A stretch of 64,000 nucleotides of DNA from Amblyomma americanum (Eukaryota; Arthropoda; Arachnida; Ixodida; Ixodidae): positions 132,921,967 to 132,985,966 of the forward strand of contig NC_135505.1 of assembly GCF_052857255.1 (NCBI RefSeq). Reading direction: 5' to 3'. Within the stretch, counting starts at the first letter, position 1. Every line of letters begins with the position of its first letter. The notes below the pieces were generated by a model. That model made no database searches. It had not been told where the DNA came from and saw only the letters and a list, made by a program, of their open reading frames with translations. Below, one piece after another: positions 22,072-33,290 of the stretch. The translations under genes were made by a program, and so were the position numbers.

Positions 22072-23944
22072 CAGCCTCAAGCGAGGCTTGAGAAAGGTTC
22101 CTGCTCCAGGTGACGCAGTCAGCGCGCAGTGAAAAAATACTTCAATAGTCACGCACTTTCAATACACTGGAATACAAAGATTTGCATGCAAAAGCAGCAG
22201 ACACCGAGGATTACACCATGTGCATGTAAATTACATTGGACTGTTAAGTGAAGCTCGTTAAGTGGCTGGCAAATTATTATTCGAGACTCATGTTGGAAGT
22301 GTGTCTCCACCTGACCAAGTAACTCAACCTCAGAAGCAACGCTCAGCACCTGTTTAAATTATTTTTTTCTTGAACACCGTGCTGAATAAAATAACATGTC
22401 CTTTATAAATCTTTGCACACACCGACTTTGGTGAATGACCAGAAATTAAGAAATAGGAAATTCGGTTTTTTAACATGCCTAGCCTCATAAACATTTCATT
22501 CCTTTTTCGTGAAGGTCCGTTTCGCCACCTGCAGTATGCAATAAATTAGGAAAAAGAAACAGACTACGGGTGAAGGAGTTACGCCTGGGAGGGGCGATCT
22601 GGGTGGGAGCGCAGCTCATTGAAACACATGTAAACGAGACTTTTCAAAACCAATAGTCTCATTTCATTTGTATCATCTCACGAGTGCCTTTAAGGAGAGC
22701 ATGAAAAAGTATGCGAGGTCATTTATAAGTTATCTTTTTAAAATGTCACAACATATGTGTGCAGTCAGATCGCACATGCCGTCCGGAATGTCCAGCCGCT
22801 CAAAAAGCAGCGTGTTTCCTCTAATCGGACAAGCTTCTCGTGTAGTTTGACACGCGTCCGCGTGCGCTATATTTGCTCAAAAAGACTTCCAATCTGGATA
22901 GCCCGGATAGGTGGGCATAGAAGACTGCCTTCAAACTGCATGCTAAGGGAATCGCGCACACTAGCAGCACCCCCATCCACCTCCGCTGACCGTGAGCGCC
23001 CTCTATGTCTGCAAACATGGTGTTGGTCTGTGAGGTTAGGTGTTGGTCTATCAGGTCTATGAGGCATATAGGCGCAACAGCGCCCTCTATACGAAATCCC
23101 GTGAGGGTCGAGCGACACCTCAGCAACATCGCAGCATACAGTGCTCGGTTGGTTTACTTTTGAAATTTGGTTACGCTGTAACGGACACAAAATATGATTT
23201 TTTTTAACACTTACTGAGCCTTCGAGATTATCCTAAGGTTCCCACAGGAATGCCCGCCTATATTCTCAGGCGCCAAACATGCGACTGATAAAGCAACGCG
23301 AAGAAAAGCTCTCAAGCTTTTTTTTTTCCCCCACGGGGTGCGTGTTAAATGAAAAGAAAAAGCTATCAGTGTGCCACGCCTTGCATTCCGACTCAAGGTG
23401 TTTACTTTGGTGATTGGTGTCGCCCTGTAGGCTGAACTTATTACCTTATGTTATTATTTTTTTCTGAATTTTTGCGCGCGTGTGAGCTGCTGCACTGACC
23501 GTAAAAGAAATTCCGAACAGGCTGCATTGTTGTGCCCACAACGGCACCGTCCAACAAACGTCTCCCTACAAATGAAATGGGTTTGGCTTCAGAATGCAAC
23601 GCTGCTTGCAGTCATGATCTTGCCAGTAATGGGCAAGAAAATCCGGTATCCGCGCGCTAAACTGACAAAGTAAACGCTTTTAAATCAACCCGCTATATCA
23701 TATAGGTCATTCGCCAACTTCCAAATCGAAGTGAACAGGGAACACTAAAAACAACCTCCTCGCAGAAATGGGCCAGTCTTCAATCCGTCATACGATAGCG
23801 CGGATAAAAATCTCTTGAGAAATGTGCAGTTATGGAAACTTTATTATTTTAACTTCGTAATCAAGTGGACTGTTCCTGCATTGCCACAGGGGGACACTCG
23901 CAGGAGTGCGATTTTACCAGTGTCTGGTGTTGTTGTTGTTTCTA
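22072..23944. other. No gene recognised
   Basis: Mixed intronic sequence. Two CAGCGCCCTCTAT-like words near 23000 and 23080 are the only local repetition noticed. Confidence 0.4.
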
Positions 23945-24245
23945 TATTGTATTTTGGCCAAATGTTTAGGGGAATCCCCTAAACATTCGACCAACACTGT
24001 TCCCACTTCGAGTTATTGATCAATTCTCTCTCGCCCTACAAATTGCTACTCGACCCGGTTAGCTCAGTTGGTAGAGCGACTGCTCCTGTGAAGAGATGGT
24101 CCCGGGTTCTAACCCCGAACCAGGACCAATTTTTTTTAATTACGATATTTCTGTGGAAGTTCTATAGCTTTTCTCTGTAGCCTCACGGCTGCGCTTAGTT
24201 GGATGCCAATGAGTAATTTTGCTCACTTATACTGTATTTTTACCT
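23945..24245 (+). mobile_element. SINE (second family) with palindromic 3'-end junction
   Basis: From about 24055 it reads CCCGGTTAGCTCAGTTGGTAGAGCG (Box A), a Box B-like GGGTTCTAACCCC, AACCAGGACCA, an A/T linker, GTAGCCTCACGGCTGCGC and TGGATGCCAATGAGTAAT. The tRNA-like head resembles a tRNA, but its acceptor arms pair at only about five of seven positions, so it is not called a tRNA gene. Upstream, 23962-23986 is a perfect palindrome (12-bp arms, 1-bp centre) made from this family's 3' end. Confidence 0.6.
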
Positions 24246-25274
24246 TTCTTTTTCTAAGCGTCTCGTAAGGACGTTACGCCGATAACTTAACAAGGAACCC
24301 TCGTGATAAGCCCCTGGTCCACGTTCCCTAGATTGTAACATGTCGGACAGTGCAGATTGCTACCCTGCGTCTGAAGAACGCTTATCAAGCTGACCTGCAG
24401 GTTGCGCTGTGAGAACCCTCGCCCGACGCAATTATAAGCCTGCCTTTCGAGTTCCCTCGTCCTCGAGGTACAAGTCTAGTCCCTAATTTTCCCGAGAGTT
24501 CAGGGTTTCGCCGCAAGGTGTCTCGAATGACCAAAGGGCAACGCCAAACGTTTCTTGAAGATATAGAGCGAGACGCATGTTGCAATAGTGTCATTTAAAA
24601 TTCTGACCGACACTTCCGCGACACTCCTACTGATGCAACCTGCGCTTCCTCCTGTATAGGCACTCGAACTTCTAACTACTACGCTGGAAGACAGACCGCT
24701 CATTTACATCGGATTACGATACGTTAATGTGTACTTCAGAGGCGATGCTTTAACACAACGTCTAGTACAGATTACCTGATTCGTGTCCGAGAGCCTATCT
24801 TTAGCGGCGTGGTATTTTCGGAACGTGTAATACACCTCTTTCCGGAACGGTTGCTGACGGCGCTTTAATCCTTCTCTAACGAAGCCGACGCAAACCACGG
24901 GTGTTCAGATCGCACTGGCCAAGTTTGGATAATTAGTATTTGATCTGGTATACTGCCTGGCGCTGAAATTGCGCCTGAGGTCTCAGCAAGGTTGAGGCCA
25001 ACTTGATTTTTTTCTCGCCTTCCCAAATGCCAAAGTTTACTCAACAGTAATGCACTTGTTGCAGGCTGATTACAACAGCAAACATGCTGGACTGAATGAG
25101 AATGTAGTATATCTTTTTCTTTTGTTGTTGAAATTATTTACTCGAAAAATGTCCTATTTTTTACCGTGCATTTTTTGCTTTCTGCTTTTTTTCTGTGCTC
25201 GCCAAAGTTAGGAGTACATGTACGACGGACAACTCAGTGGACAGTTCCGTCATGTTCCGTGTTCATTTAAATCC
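24246..25274. other. No feature recognised
   Basis: Unassigned sequence with short frames only. Confidence 0.45.
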
Positions 25275-25410
25275 CCTCGAGTTTCGTCAACGAGCACATA
25301 AAAACACAACGCTGGAGGACGCCTTTGTCCGTAGCCTGCATTAAAGCGAGAATTTCGAGGCCGGCCATCGAACCCGCAACCTCGCTGCATATAACGGCAT
25401 AGGGAGCATC
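25275..25410 (-). mobile_element. tRNA-derived SINE fragment
   Basis: On the minus strand it shows GAGGTTGCGGGTTCGATGGCCG (Box B), then a body related in layout to the Ruka family but diverged. The head is followed by TCTCGCTTTAATG and shows no tail. Confidence 0.45.
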
Positions 25411-25675
25411 GCGTCAACTTTAAAGATCTGGCTGGTTCAGCATATACTGCGCAAACGTTGGGATGGTTTTTGAAAGCACATTTAGCGAAAGACTGCTGAC
25501 CTTCCCGTCATTTATATAAAACGTATTGCCATTCTGACTAACTGATGAATCACCTGCCTTAATAAATTCAGTAATACAATACTGCGGCCATCGGAGACAG
25601 CAAGTGACACAAACAGGTGCTCTTGAAACCCATTTGACCGCTAAGTTGCTCTGTTTCGTAGACACGTAAGTGGTT

Positions 25676-25680
25676 CAATC

Positions 25681-25758
<78 letters not shown>

Positions 25759-25975
25759 GTGGGACAAAAGCGCACTGCGGGCTGTGAGGTATGTTGTATG
25801 GGAGGGCTCCGGGATTAATTACGACACCAGGTGTTCTTGAATGTGCGGTGGACTCTCAGTACATAGACACGTGTACATTTTTCCCGCATTAAAATGCAGT
25901 CGGTGAGGCCAGGTACGAACTCGCAACCTTGGCTTGAGCAGCTTAACATCGAAACACATCGGTGGGTTTCCAGTC
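25676..25975 (-). mobile_element. SINE with (CAAT)n tail
   Basis: Minus strand: head near 25940 with GGTTGCGAGTTCGTACC (Box B), body including ACACCTGGTGTCGTAATT and CCCGGAGCCCTCCC, then a 77-bp (ATTG)n array at 25681-25757 acting as the (CAAT)n tail. A short (AATC)n run at 25980-26001 sits beyond the head, so the element is bracketed by complementary tetramers. Confidence 0.55.
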
Positions 25976-26403
25976 AGTCCATCAATCAATCAATCAATCG
26001 ATCGTGCATACCGAATGTGGACTAGCTAAGGTCTTGAGAGACGAGAGTCCGTGAGGCGATTCCCCCACCCTATCCCGTGCTCAGTGATAAATGCCTGAGA
26101 GTCGATATTGAGCAATACCAGGCTGAGTGAAGGAGGATAAAAAAAAGCCGTCCCTCACTCTGTTGTATTGAATCAGAGTCGCAATCTGGCCCAGTGACAA
26201 GACTCGTGGAACCACTTTGAAAAACCTGGAAGAGCGCGTGCATTTAAGCTGCTGCGAACACACTCAAGCCAGGGTACCTCCAACTACTCCAACTCTGTGC
26301 TTATCACTAAGCAGCACTTCGACAAGCGGCACTGATAAGGGAACATCGGGCTCGTTCCGTGCCAGCCGCAAGAAATACAAACAAGTGAAGAAAGAAGGAA
26401 ATA

Positions 26404-26503
26404 AAGAAAGAAGGAAGGAAGGAAAGAAGGAAGGAAGGAAGGAAGGAAGGAAGGAAGGAAGGAAGGAAGGAAGGAAGGAAGGAAGGAAGGAAGGAAGGAA
26501 GGA
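26404..26503. repeat. (GGAA)n microsatellite
   Basis: About 100 bp of GAAG/GGAA units. It produces spurious open frames on both strands. Confidence 0.95.
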
Positions 26504-26542
26504 AATGCAAAGGCTAGCAAAGGAAGAAGAGAGAAACAAATG

Positions 26543-28282
26543 CAGTGAAACCTCGTTATGAAGAAATTGTTTATAACGAAATAATGGACATAACGAAGGA
26601 AGGACGATTCCCCTTGGAAGATCGGTCAACACCGGCTATAGCGAAGTACTCGCCGGGCCCCTTCAACTTCGTTAAACGGGAAAGAAAGAATGAAAGAAAG
26701 AAAGAAGGAAAGAAAGAAAGAAAAAAAGGACGGACGGACGGACGGACGGACGGACGGACGGACGGACGGACGAATAGGTGGACAGACAGGCAGGCAGACC
26801 TTGTGAGCCGCTTAGCAAGGGGGAACGTTTTCAGAACTCGCTGAGTGGCGTCCTGTTCTGCCTCGAACTGCGATTCGGCCGCTGAGCATAGCATTCCAAG
26901 TTACACGCGTGCACCTGCACCCCGATACGGGAGTTGGCGTTGGCCTAGTAACATAGTTGATATCCTCTACTGCCATCGATATGAAAGGCGGCTCTTCACA
27001 AACTCGCCGCACATTGCCCCACCTAAGATTTCGTAAAGGCATCCACGTTATCAGACTGCTTTTCAGCGGCACCGTTCCGCCTTCTCTTATCGCTCGGCCT
27101 TATCTCAGCTCTACTCCAAGACCATCGGCAATGAGGGGTGCAGCTCTTCGATTTGATTTCAAAATGTGTTTCGCTCAAGTGAGTTTGCCTCCATATCCTC
27201 GATCGTTGCCTGCCAGTGCATTATATATGGTTCATCTCGGCTGCAATACGCGGTCGCCAGTGAGGGGTTCACGGCCTGTCTTTGAGTTCTTATACTAGGT
27301 GCACTTCCTGAATTCAGAGTTGGCGGGAATATTTTCACTTTTGTGCAGCAGCCACAAAACGTGCGCGCGATTCGGACGAATATTACAGCGCTTTCACGCA
27401 AGCCAATTGCCCGAGATTCCTTTAAACATGAGTGCAGATACATTCTTCACCCGCTGGTATCAAACTCAGGCGATGATGTCCCAAAGCAGCGGTATTATAA
27501 ATTTCCTTCACTCCGAATGCATCGCGTAACCTGTTTTGTCGACGGCAGTACTTGCCCCACCTCACTGCCCTTCCCAAGCAGCACTGGTAATCAGCCCAAT
27601 ATTGGCATTATATTGGAAAATGCTGGCGCTACAATGGACCAGTGTAAAACCATCAATTTCCAATATTGGGCCAGTTTCCCGCGCTGCTCGGGTTGTCTTT
27701 GTGTCCTTACGTGTACAGTTTGTGGCAACAAAATAATTAAGTCGTAAATAAAATAGCAAAAAATGTGGTCTCGTCGTAGCCTTCGTGGGGAAGAGGTCAT
27801 CTCCAAGAGTAACTTTCTTCACTGAATTCAGAGGCTGACAACCCACGATGCAAAACGGGTTTGAACACAACTCGAATGCGGAAAGGAATCTGTGCCACGT
27901 TATTCACAGATGATCGTAAGCCACGACAAAAACCGGCCTCCTCAAGCGCACCGTTCATGATGTACCATCTTTTCCAAGAGTGACTAAGCTGGCTAGCTTG
28001 CGTCTCAGTCGCATAGTCGAGCGCTTGTCCACTCCCTAAAGCTCTAAATCTTTGTACTTTCGACAAAGACGGTGTTCCACAGTCTTCCGAGAATTATTTA
28101 TGCAGACTCACTCGCTCCGTGAGTAAATATACAGTTTAGCATCGTTGTAACCGTACTTCGTTGTAGCCGCAGCTTCGTTACTGCCCATGTTGACAAAGCT
28201 TCCAAAGGGGCATCAATCGTCACTCCTTCGTTATATCCGTTCTTTCGTTATAAACCATTCGTTTATAACGAGTTTCGACTAC
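26543..28282. mobile_element. Possible Tigger/pogo-like DNA transposon, decayed
   Basis: The left end is CAGTGAAACCTCGTTATGAA. The right end is TTTATAACGAGTTTCGACTA, whose complement reads TAGTCGAAACTCGTTATAAA. These match the CAGTxGAACCTCGTTATAACG termini of Tigger/pogo-type elements. Sub-terminal TATAACGAA and CTTCGTTATA words occur at both ends (26573-26670 and 28140-28270). I see no intact DDE transposase in the 1.7 kb between. It could instead be two separate MITE ends. The TA target duplication is not clear on the left. Confidence 0.4.
26690..26772. repeat. (GAAA)n then (GGAC)n microsatellite
   Basis: A GAAA-type block passes into about eleven GGAC units. It lies inside the possible Tigger-like element. 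Confidence 0.95.
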
Positions 28283-28827
28283 ATACTTGCACTACGCTAA
28301 TGCTGCCGATGACGAGGACTCCACATTTTACCTCGATACAAGCTAGCTGGCAACATGGGATTCGAGCACTTTGCTCCTTGATAAAGTTTTAGTCGTCGCT
28401 GCAGGGGCGGGAGAGAAATGCTTACACAGTTCCAGAGGAACTCGATACGCTCACACTGTGATACGATACTGCGGTTAGGTGCCTCCGCACTCCAACGAGC
28501 GTGTCGAGCCGCGCGACGAGTGCTGTCCTTTTGTTCGATAGCCGCGAGCAAAACACGCGTTCAAGTGGCAGCGCCACGAGCTCAGCGACTCGGCAGCTAT
28601 ATTATCGCAAGACAGCATTTCTGAACGAGAATTGCGACAGTTTGAGCGAGTTGGCTCGTACGAACGGCTTCTCGATTTCAGCGCCAGCCATATCGGCCGA
28701 TATCGACAAATCAAGCACTCTCCAGCTACTCTTCAAGACTGAAAACGGCGCGAAAAGCGAGAATCCTGCAGCACTAAGCACGTGACGCAATATGTTGACT
28801 GCCAAAGCAAGCTAGGTGATCTACTAA
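28283..28827. other. No feature recognised
   Basis: Moderately GC-rich sequence between the Tigger-like right end and the Penelope-like fragment. I found no reverse transcriptase motif that would extend the latter upstream. Confidence 0.4.
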
Positions 28828-29130
28828 ATCCCTCTGTCATGGGGTGCCACTTATGTTGGCCAGACTGGCCGCTGCTTAAATGACAGATTAAGAGAGCATG
28901 CTAGTGATGTCAGAGTAGGCAGAGGGATCACACTCGCCAAGCATGTGACAACATGCAAATGCACTCTCCGTTTCAACAAAAGCAAAGTGTTGCACACGTA
29001 CGCAAGCCAACAAAAACGAGAACTGTACAAAGCTTTCGTCATTCACACGAGAGGTGACAAGTGCTTGAGCGTGCCGTCTCTTCGCTTATCGAGAAAAGAG
29101 ATAGCCTTTTTAGATATTGACCTGCAATAG
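28828..29130 (+). pseudogene. Penelope-like element, GIY-YIG endonuclease fragment
   Basis: An open stretch of 100 codons bounded by stops reads SWGATYVGQTGRCLNDRLRE near its start. TYVGQTGRC is the TYIGQTGRC form of the GIY-YIG catalytic motif at the C terminus of Penelope-like retroelements, with the usual NDRLREH next. Further on come AKHVTTCKC (the conserved His and Cys pair) and a tail ending AFLDIDLQ. The CG usual just before the motif is WG here. The reverse transcriptase half is missing, so this is a 5'-truncated copy. Confidence 0.8.
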
Positions 29131-29320
29131 TATCAGTCTTATACCATGGTGTTCTTTTAGTTTATTTTATGTGTTCTTCCTGTATTTATTGCGCTTTCGC
29201 ATGAAATACACTCAGTTGTAGGTTCGGTGCTGTGTGTGTTGCTTCTCTCTATCTTGTCCCGTTTTTCGCGCCGTTTTCAGTCTTTAATCATGAACCAACT
29301 GGCCCAACAATCCTCCCTTT
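29131..29320 (+). mobile_element. Penelope-like element, 3' untranslated end
   Basis: Follows the GIY-YIG stop codon. It includes TCTTGTCCCGTTTTTCGCGC and ACCAACTGGCCCAAC (29294-29308). The 13-bp word ACCAACTGGCCCA recurs at 62641-62653 beside the large hairpin there, linking both to one family. Confidence 0.55.
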
Positions 29321-31175
29321 TGCAGTTACCCTTGAATAGGCTCTCCTGTATTTTCATCTTCGTGCCCACTCCTCATGACAGAAAGAGGACAACTCGTCAC
29401 TATAGCGACATGCCACAGGAAAAGAGAGAACGTATTTTCGTTCTCTTTTTGCTTCGCAGGCGGCGCTTTTCTCGCGCTATGACGAGATCCGCAACCTCTA
29501 GAGTACCTCGATGTAGCGTTGGCATCGAGGTACCCTAGCCGCTCCCTTTTAGTGGCGCCACGTCGTGAGAAGTAAACGAACTACTCCGTTTAAAAGGAGT
29601 CTCTTTTTAAAGCAAATGCTTTGTCTGGCGCTACACTAGAGGAGGCACTGGCTGTCAGTGGCACTCTGTAATGCAGACTCTTCACAGGGCGTGGCGGTGA
29701 GGCGACGCATGCAAGAGCCACCCTCAACTGGGCTTTATTCTGACTGCGTTGTGCATATGAACGCTTGTCGTGATCGCGTCGTACATTTGCGATTGTAAGC
29801 ATATATGCGCACATTGATATCTTAATAAACCTGATATGAAGTTGGCGCTTGTGTGCTGTCTCATCGTTATGTCCAGTCGTGTGCCTGCACGACTAAAAGT
29901 ACCTTTAAGCGGCTGCACCTGAAGGTACTTCTCATTCCGACAACCTGAATACAACGCTGAGTTCCACTTGAATATGTACTTCGTTAACCTTGTAGTGCCC
30001 AGACATTGAAAAGGTGCCGTAAACATTATTAACTTCCGGGGCACCACTAATGTACCCAATTCGTTGCAAAAATGTATAAAGGTGGTAGATTTATGAGGAA
30101 AAAGATTATTTGAGCATAATGAAATTTTACTGATTTTGATAGTTGCTCAATTTCTAAGGACAATAAATCTTCCTGTAATTATGCACCCGCATAGAATAGT
30201 GGGCTGCCTTGCTGTTAGGTTTAGCTTTCGCGCGGATTTGTCCTTCATCAAGCCTCCTTCATTCCGTGCCAGGTTACACTTGACCTTTCTTTGATAACTG
30301 TGCCGCAAAAGGCCATTTTGGAATTCTTTTTTTTTTGCAGTTCATGTAGTTAAGCGAGGCTAAATGAAAACTATTCACTTTTTACATTGTCTACAAGGGT
30401 TAAAGGACTTATCAGGGCCGTCAGAGTTTACATTGCCTATCAGGATTAGGCAGTTTCTCAGGGTGAGGGGGTTTCTCAGGGTTATCAGGGTTTGCATTGT
30501 CTATCAGCGTTGAAAGAATCAATGGCCTGATCTTTATCTCGCAGGTTGTTGGTGGCCATGTATCGTATTTACTCGTGTATAAGTCGGCTTGTTTTTTTTT
30601 TTTCTAAATCGCGCTCTCCAAACATGGGTTTCGACCAGTACGCTAATCACGGCCAGGACGAGGGGTAAAACAGACAACAAATTAAAACCGAGAAAAAGGA
30701 AGGAGATAACAGCGTCAACGACGCTATCGCGGAGAGTCCTATATTCTGGGTGCCTTGATTCCAGCCCTCTTCACAAGCGAGGGCTGTTGTTACCGTCGCT
30801 ACTCAGCGAATCTAGAGGGCTGCCCGAATGATTATCAGATGGGGCTGATTCGAAGATAAGCACAGAGGCCCACCTCGACGAACCCGCGCATGTCCTCGTA
30901 GTAAAAACGAAACTTCTCCCAATATTCAGTCATGCCTCCCGCACGGCGAACGCGTTTTCGGCAGCATTTAAACGAGCCGCAATTAGGCGTGATGGCGTCC
31001 AAATAAGTGACACAGTTTTAACGTAGTTAAACCTGGTAGACGTTCGAAAGCATGTGTTTAGCCAGATTGACTCATGGTTTTCTTTGGTGGGTCGTCGGCA
31101 CGTCTGGAGACGATATTAGTTCGACAGTAGTATTAGTTGATGAAGTGGACGACGTGCAATCCACAGCGCGAAACT
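29321..31175. other. No gene recognised; weak local repeats
   Basis: An 11-bp-stem hairpin (GTACCTCGATG at 29503-29513 with its complement at 29523-29533). A degenerate tandem of TTTACATTGTCTAC / TATCAGGGTT words lies at about 30380-30510. No exon recognised. Confidence 0.4.
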
Positions 31176-31325
31176 GTGTAACAGTTTAACACGAGGCCTG
31201 ATCGGCTGCGGTGGTAGCATACTGCTCTCGTGCACAGGCCAGCGAAGCTGACCTGTTCGCGCCGCTGGAGAGTTGAATGAATCCCAGTCACGGCAATATT
31301 TGGTTCATTTAGTTAATTTATTTAG
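31176..31325 (+). mobile_element. tRNA-derived SINE (third family), plus copy
   Basis: Shares with 34845-34976 (opposite strand) CAGTTTAACACGAGGC, TGCTCTCGTGCAC, GGCCAGCGAAGCTGA and CTGTTCGCGCC. It ends in an A/T-rich tail (ATTTAGTTAATTTATTTAGG). The Box B equivalent is eroded here. Confidence 0.55.
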
Positions 31326-31650
31326 GCTTAGAAGTTCATTTCAAGGTCAGGCTTCAGTGGTGTAACCATTTTTTCACCATTGGTCGTGAGGTAGAGCTTT
31401 CGCTCCAACTTGCAGCACGCGTGTTCTATGTCGCTGAAAAGTGCGTCAGAATACGGGCAAAGCAACGGGAACGCATTTTTTGTGTGCGATAACAACGCAA
31501 AATTTCCGCGCACCCGTTAGAGATTACTGCAGTTTGAGCATGAAATCGGTAATGACGCGGACGTTGTGACTGCTCGCCGAACTTTATTTAATAGAACCAA
31601 ATGAAGGCGTTCACGTGTCTAGTCTTTTCTCGCGTTCTCTTCTGGAACAG

Positions 31651-31880
31651 GTGCCGCTGTGGATCAGTGGTTGAAGTACTCGGCTATTGACCCGAAAGAC
31701 GCGGGTTCGATTCCGGCCGTGGCGGTCGCATTTCGATAGAGACGAAATGCTAGAGGCCCGTGTGCTGTCCGATGTCTGTGCACGTTAAAGAACCCTAGGT
31801 GGTCGAAATTATCCGGACCCCTCGACTACGGCGTCCCTCATAGCCCGAGTCACTTTTGAACGTTAAACCCCACAAACCAT
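31651..31880 (+). mobile_element. Ruka-type SINE, near full length
   Basis: GCCGCTGTGGATCAGTGGTTG (Box A), GACGCGGGTTCGATTCCGGC (Box B), body with GCACGTTAAAGAACCCTAGG and CTACGGCGTCCCTCATAGCC, ending CGTTAAACCCCACAAACC. No clear target duplication found. Confidence 0.85.
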
Positions 31881-31930
31881 AGCTTTCTTCGGGAATGAAG
31901 CGTGTTCGCGCTAGTCGCAGTGCTGCCTCT

Positions 31931-32050
31931 ACAGTCGGATGCAACTTCAGAACGCAGCGGCTTTTCCCCGTCAATGGTCCCCCTTCCAACCAATGGCGTC
32001 GGGCGATTCTCATAGCACAGGGTCCTTGTTTCCCTGTCGCTTCTATCGAA
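31931..32050 (+). mobile_element. Foldback element, half copy
   Basis: Starts ACAGTCGGATGCAACTTCAG and carries CAGCGGCTTTTCCCCGTCAA and CCAATGGCGTCGG, the left arm of the foldback family abundant at 56-62 kb. The right arm is absent. Confidence 0.6.
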
Positions 32051-32391
32051 ATGCGGAATCATTCGATCCCCCGATATTGAGGTTCAGTTGGTTTGGGTCC
32101 AGGGTGGCATTATTTTTATCGTCCGTGCTTACAGGTCGCCGTAAAGATCATGTGCTAAGCTCTAAATGTTTTAAACTGCCAAAACCTCCGTGCATTCGAC
32201 ATTACCTTTGATCTGTAAGTCAGGCCGCGCTGGGTTCAACGCTGCCCTAGCGTAGCCACTCACATAGAGGAATAAAGTGGCGATCGCAGCTTTTTTTTAT
32301 CTCTCCCGAAGCAAAGAACAGCGATAGCTGTTCCCCACTCTGCATTATCCTCCTCCCGCCCCCATGACGCACTTTCTTTTAGGCCTAACCA

Positions 32392-33290
32392 GGATCACAT
32401 GTGCAACGTGCTCCATGTGCGGCCTAAGAGTGGTCATTCCTGGTAGTGGCTGCGTGGACCATAAGATCCACGTGTTCCAGGTTTGGCTTAAGAGTGATCA
32501 CGTGGACCACTAGAGCCACCTGTTCCATAATTTGCGTGAGAGAGATCACATGGGCCACTTGGTCCAGATTCCGCCTTAGAGTGGTCAATCGTGGTCCAGG
32601 TGAGGCCTAAGAGTGGCTGCGTGGACCACACGAGCCATGTGTTCCAGGTTTGGCCTACGAGTGATCACGTGGACCTTGAGAGCCGCGTGTTCCAGGTTTG
32701 GCTTAAAAGTGATCATGGACCACTAGAGCCGCCTGTTTCATAATTTGCGTGAGAGAGATCACGTGGACCACATGGTCCAGATTCCGCCTTAGAGTGGTCA
32801 ATCGTGGTCCATGTGAGGCCTAAGAGTGGCTGCGTGGACCACACGAGCCATGTGTTCCAGGTTTGGCCTACGAGTGATCACGTGGACCTCGAGATCCGCG
32901 TGTTCCAGGTTCGGCTTAAGACTGATCACGTGCACCACTAGAGCCACCTGTTCCATAATTTGTGTGAGAAAGGTTACATGGACCACATGGTCCAGATTCC
33001 GCCTTAGAGTGGTCAATCGTGGTCCAGGTTAGGCCTAAGAGAGGATGCGTGGACCACACGAGCCATGTGTTCCAGGTTCGGCCTACGAGTGATCACGTGC
33101 ACCTCGAGAGCCGCGTGTTTCAGATTTGGCCTGAGCGATCACGTCCACCACGAGAGCCACGTGTTCGGGACTTTCCGTAAGAGTGGCCACGTGCAAAATG
33201 AGAGCCACTGTTCTTGATACACTCTAAGAGTGATCACGGGGACCACGAGAGCCACGTGTTCCAGGTTTGGCCTAAGAATGACCTCGTGGA
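32392..33290. repeat. CACGTG-rich tandem array (about 47-bp units, about 214-bp higher order)
   Basis: Units of the form GCCTAAGAGTGATCACGTGG, ACCACGAGAGCCACGTGTTC and CAGGTTTGGC repeat with variation. The marker GTGGTCAATCGTGGTCCA starts at 32581, 32794 and 33009, giving a 213-215-bp higher-order period. At least nine CACGTG hexamers are present, several as GATCACGTGG. Open frames through it are repeat artefacts. Confidence 0.9.

Noticed and set aside
20190..22132. Open frames of 568-633 codons on the plus strand
   Set aside because: All three frames are open because the array is C/T-only; the products are Phe/Leu/Ser/Pro low complexity with unit periodicity, not proteins.
23482..23673. CysCys-containing frame considered as the missing insulin A chain
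   Set aside because: After the Cys pair comes TDRKRN with no Cys at the required third-residue spacing; other CysCys sites (2990, 26251, 28511, 57455, 58660) also fail the pattern.
24055..24130. Candidate tRNA gene
   Set aside because: Box A and Box B are good, but the acceptor arms pair poorly and the anticodon arm is irregular. The same head continues into a SINE body seen at 10 and 55 kb.
26217..26894. Frames of 100-122 codons over GGAA and GGAC repeats
   Set aside because: Microsatellite translation with no unique domain.
32798..33032. Frames of 68-72 codons with repeated residues
   Set aside because: They translate the CACGTG-rich tandem array.
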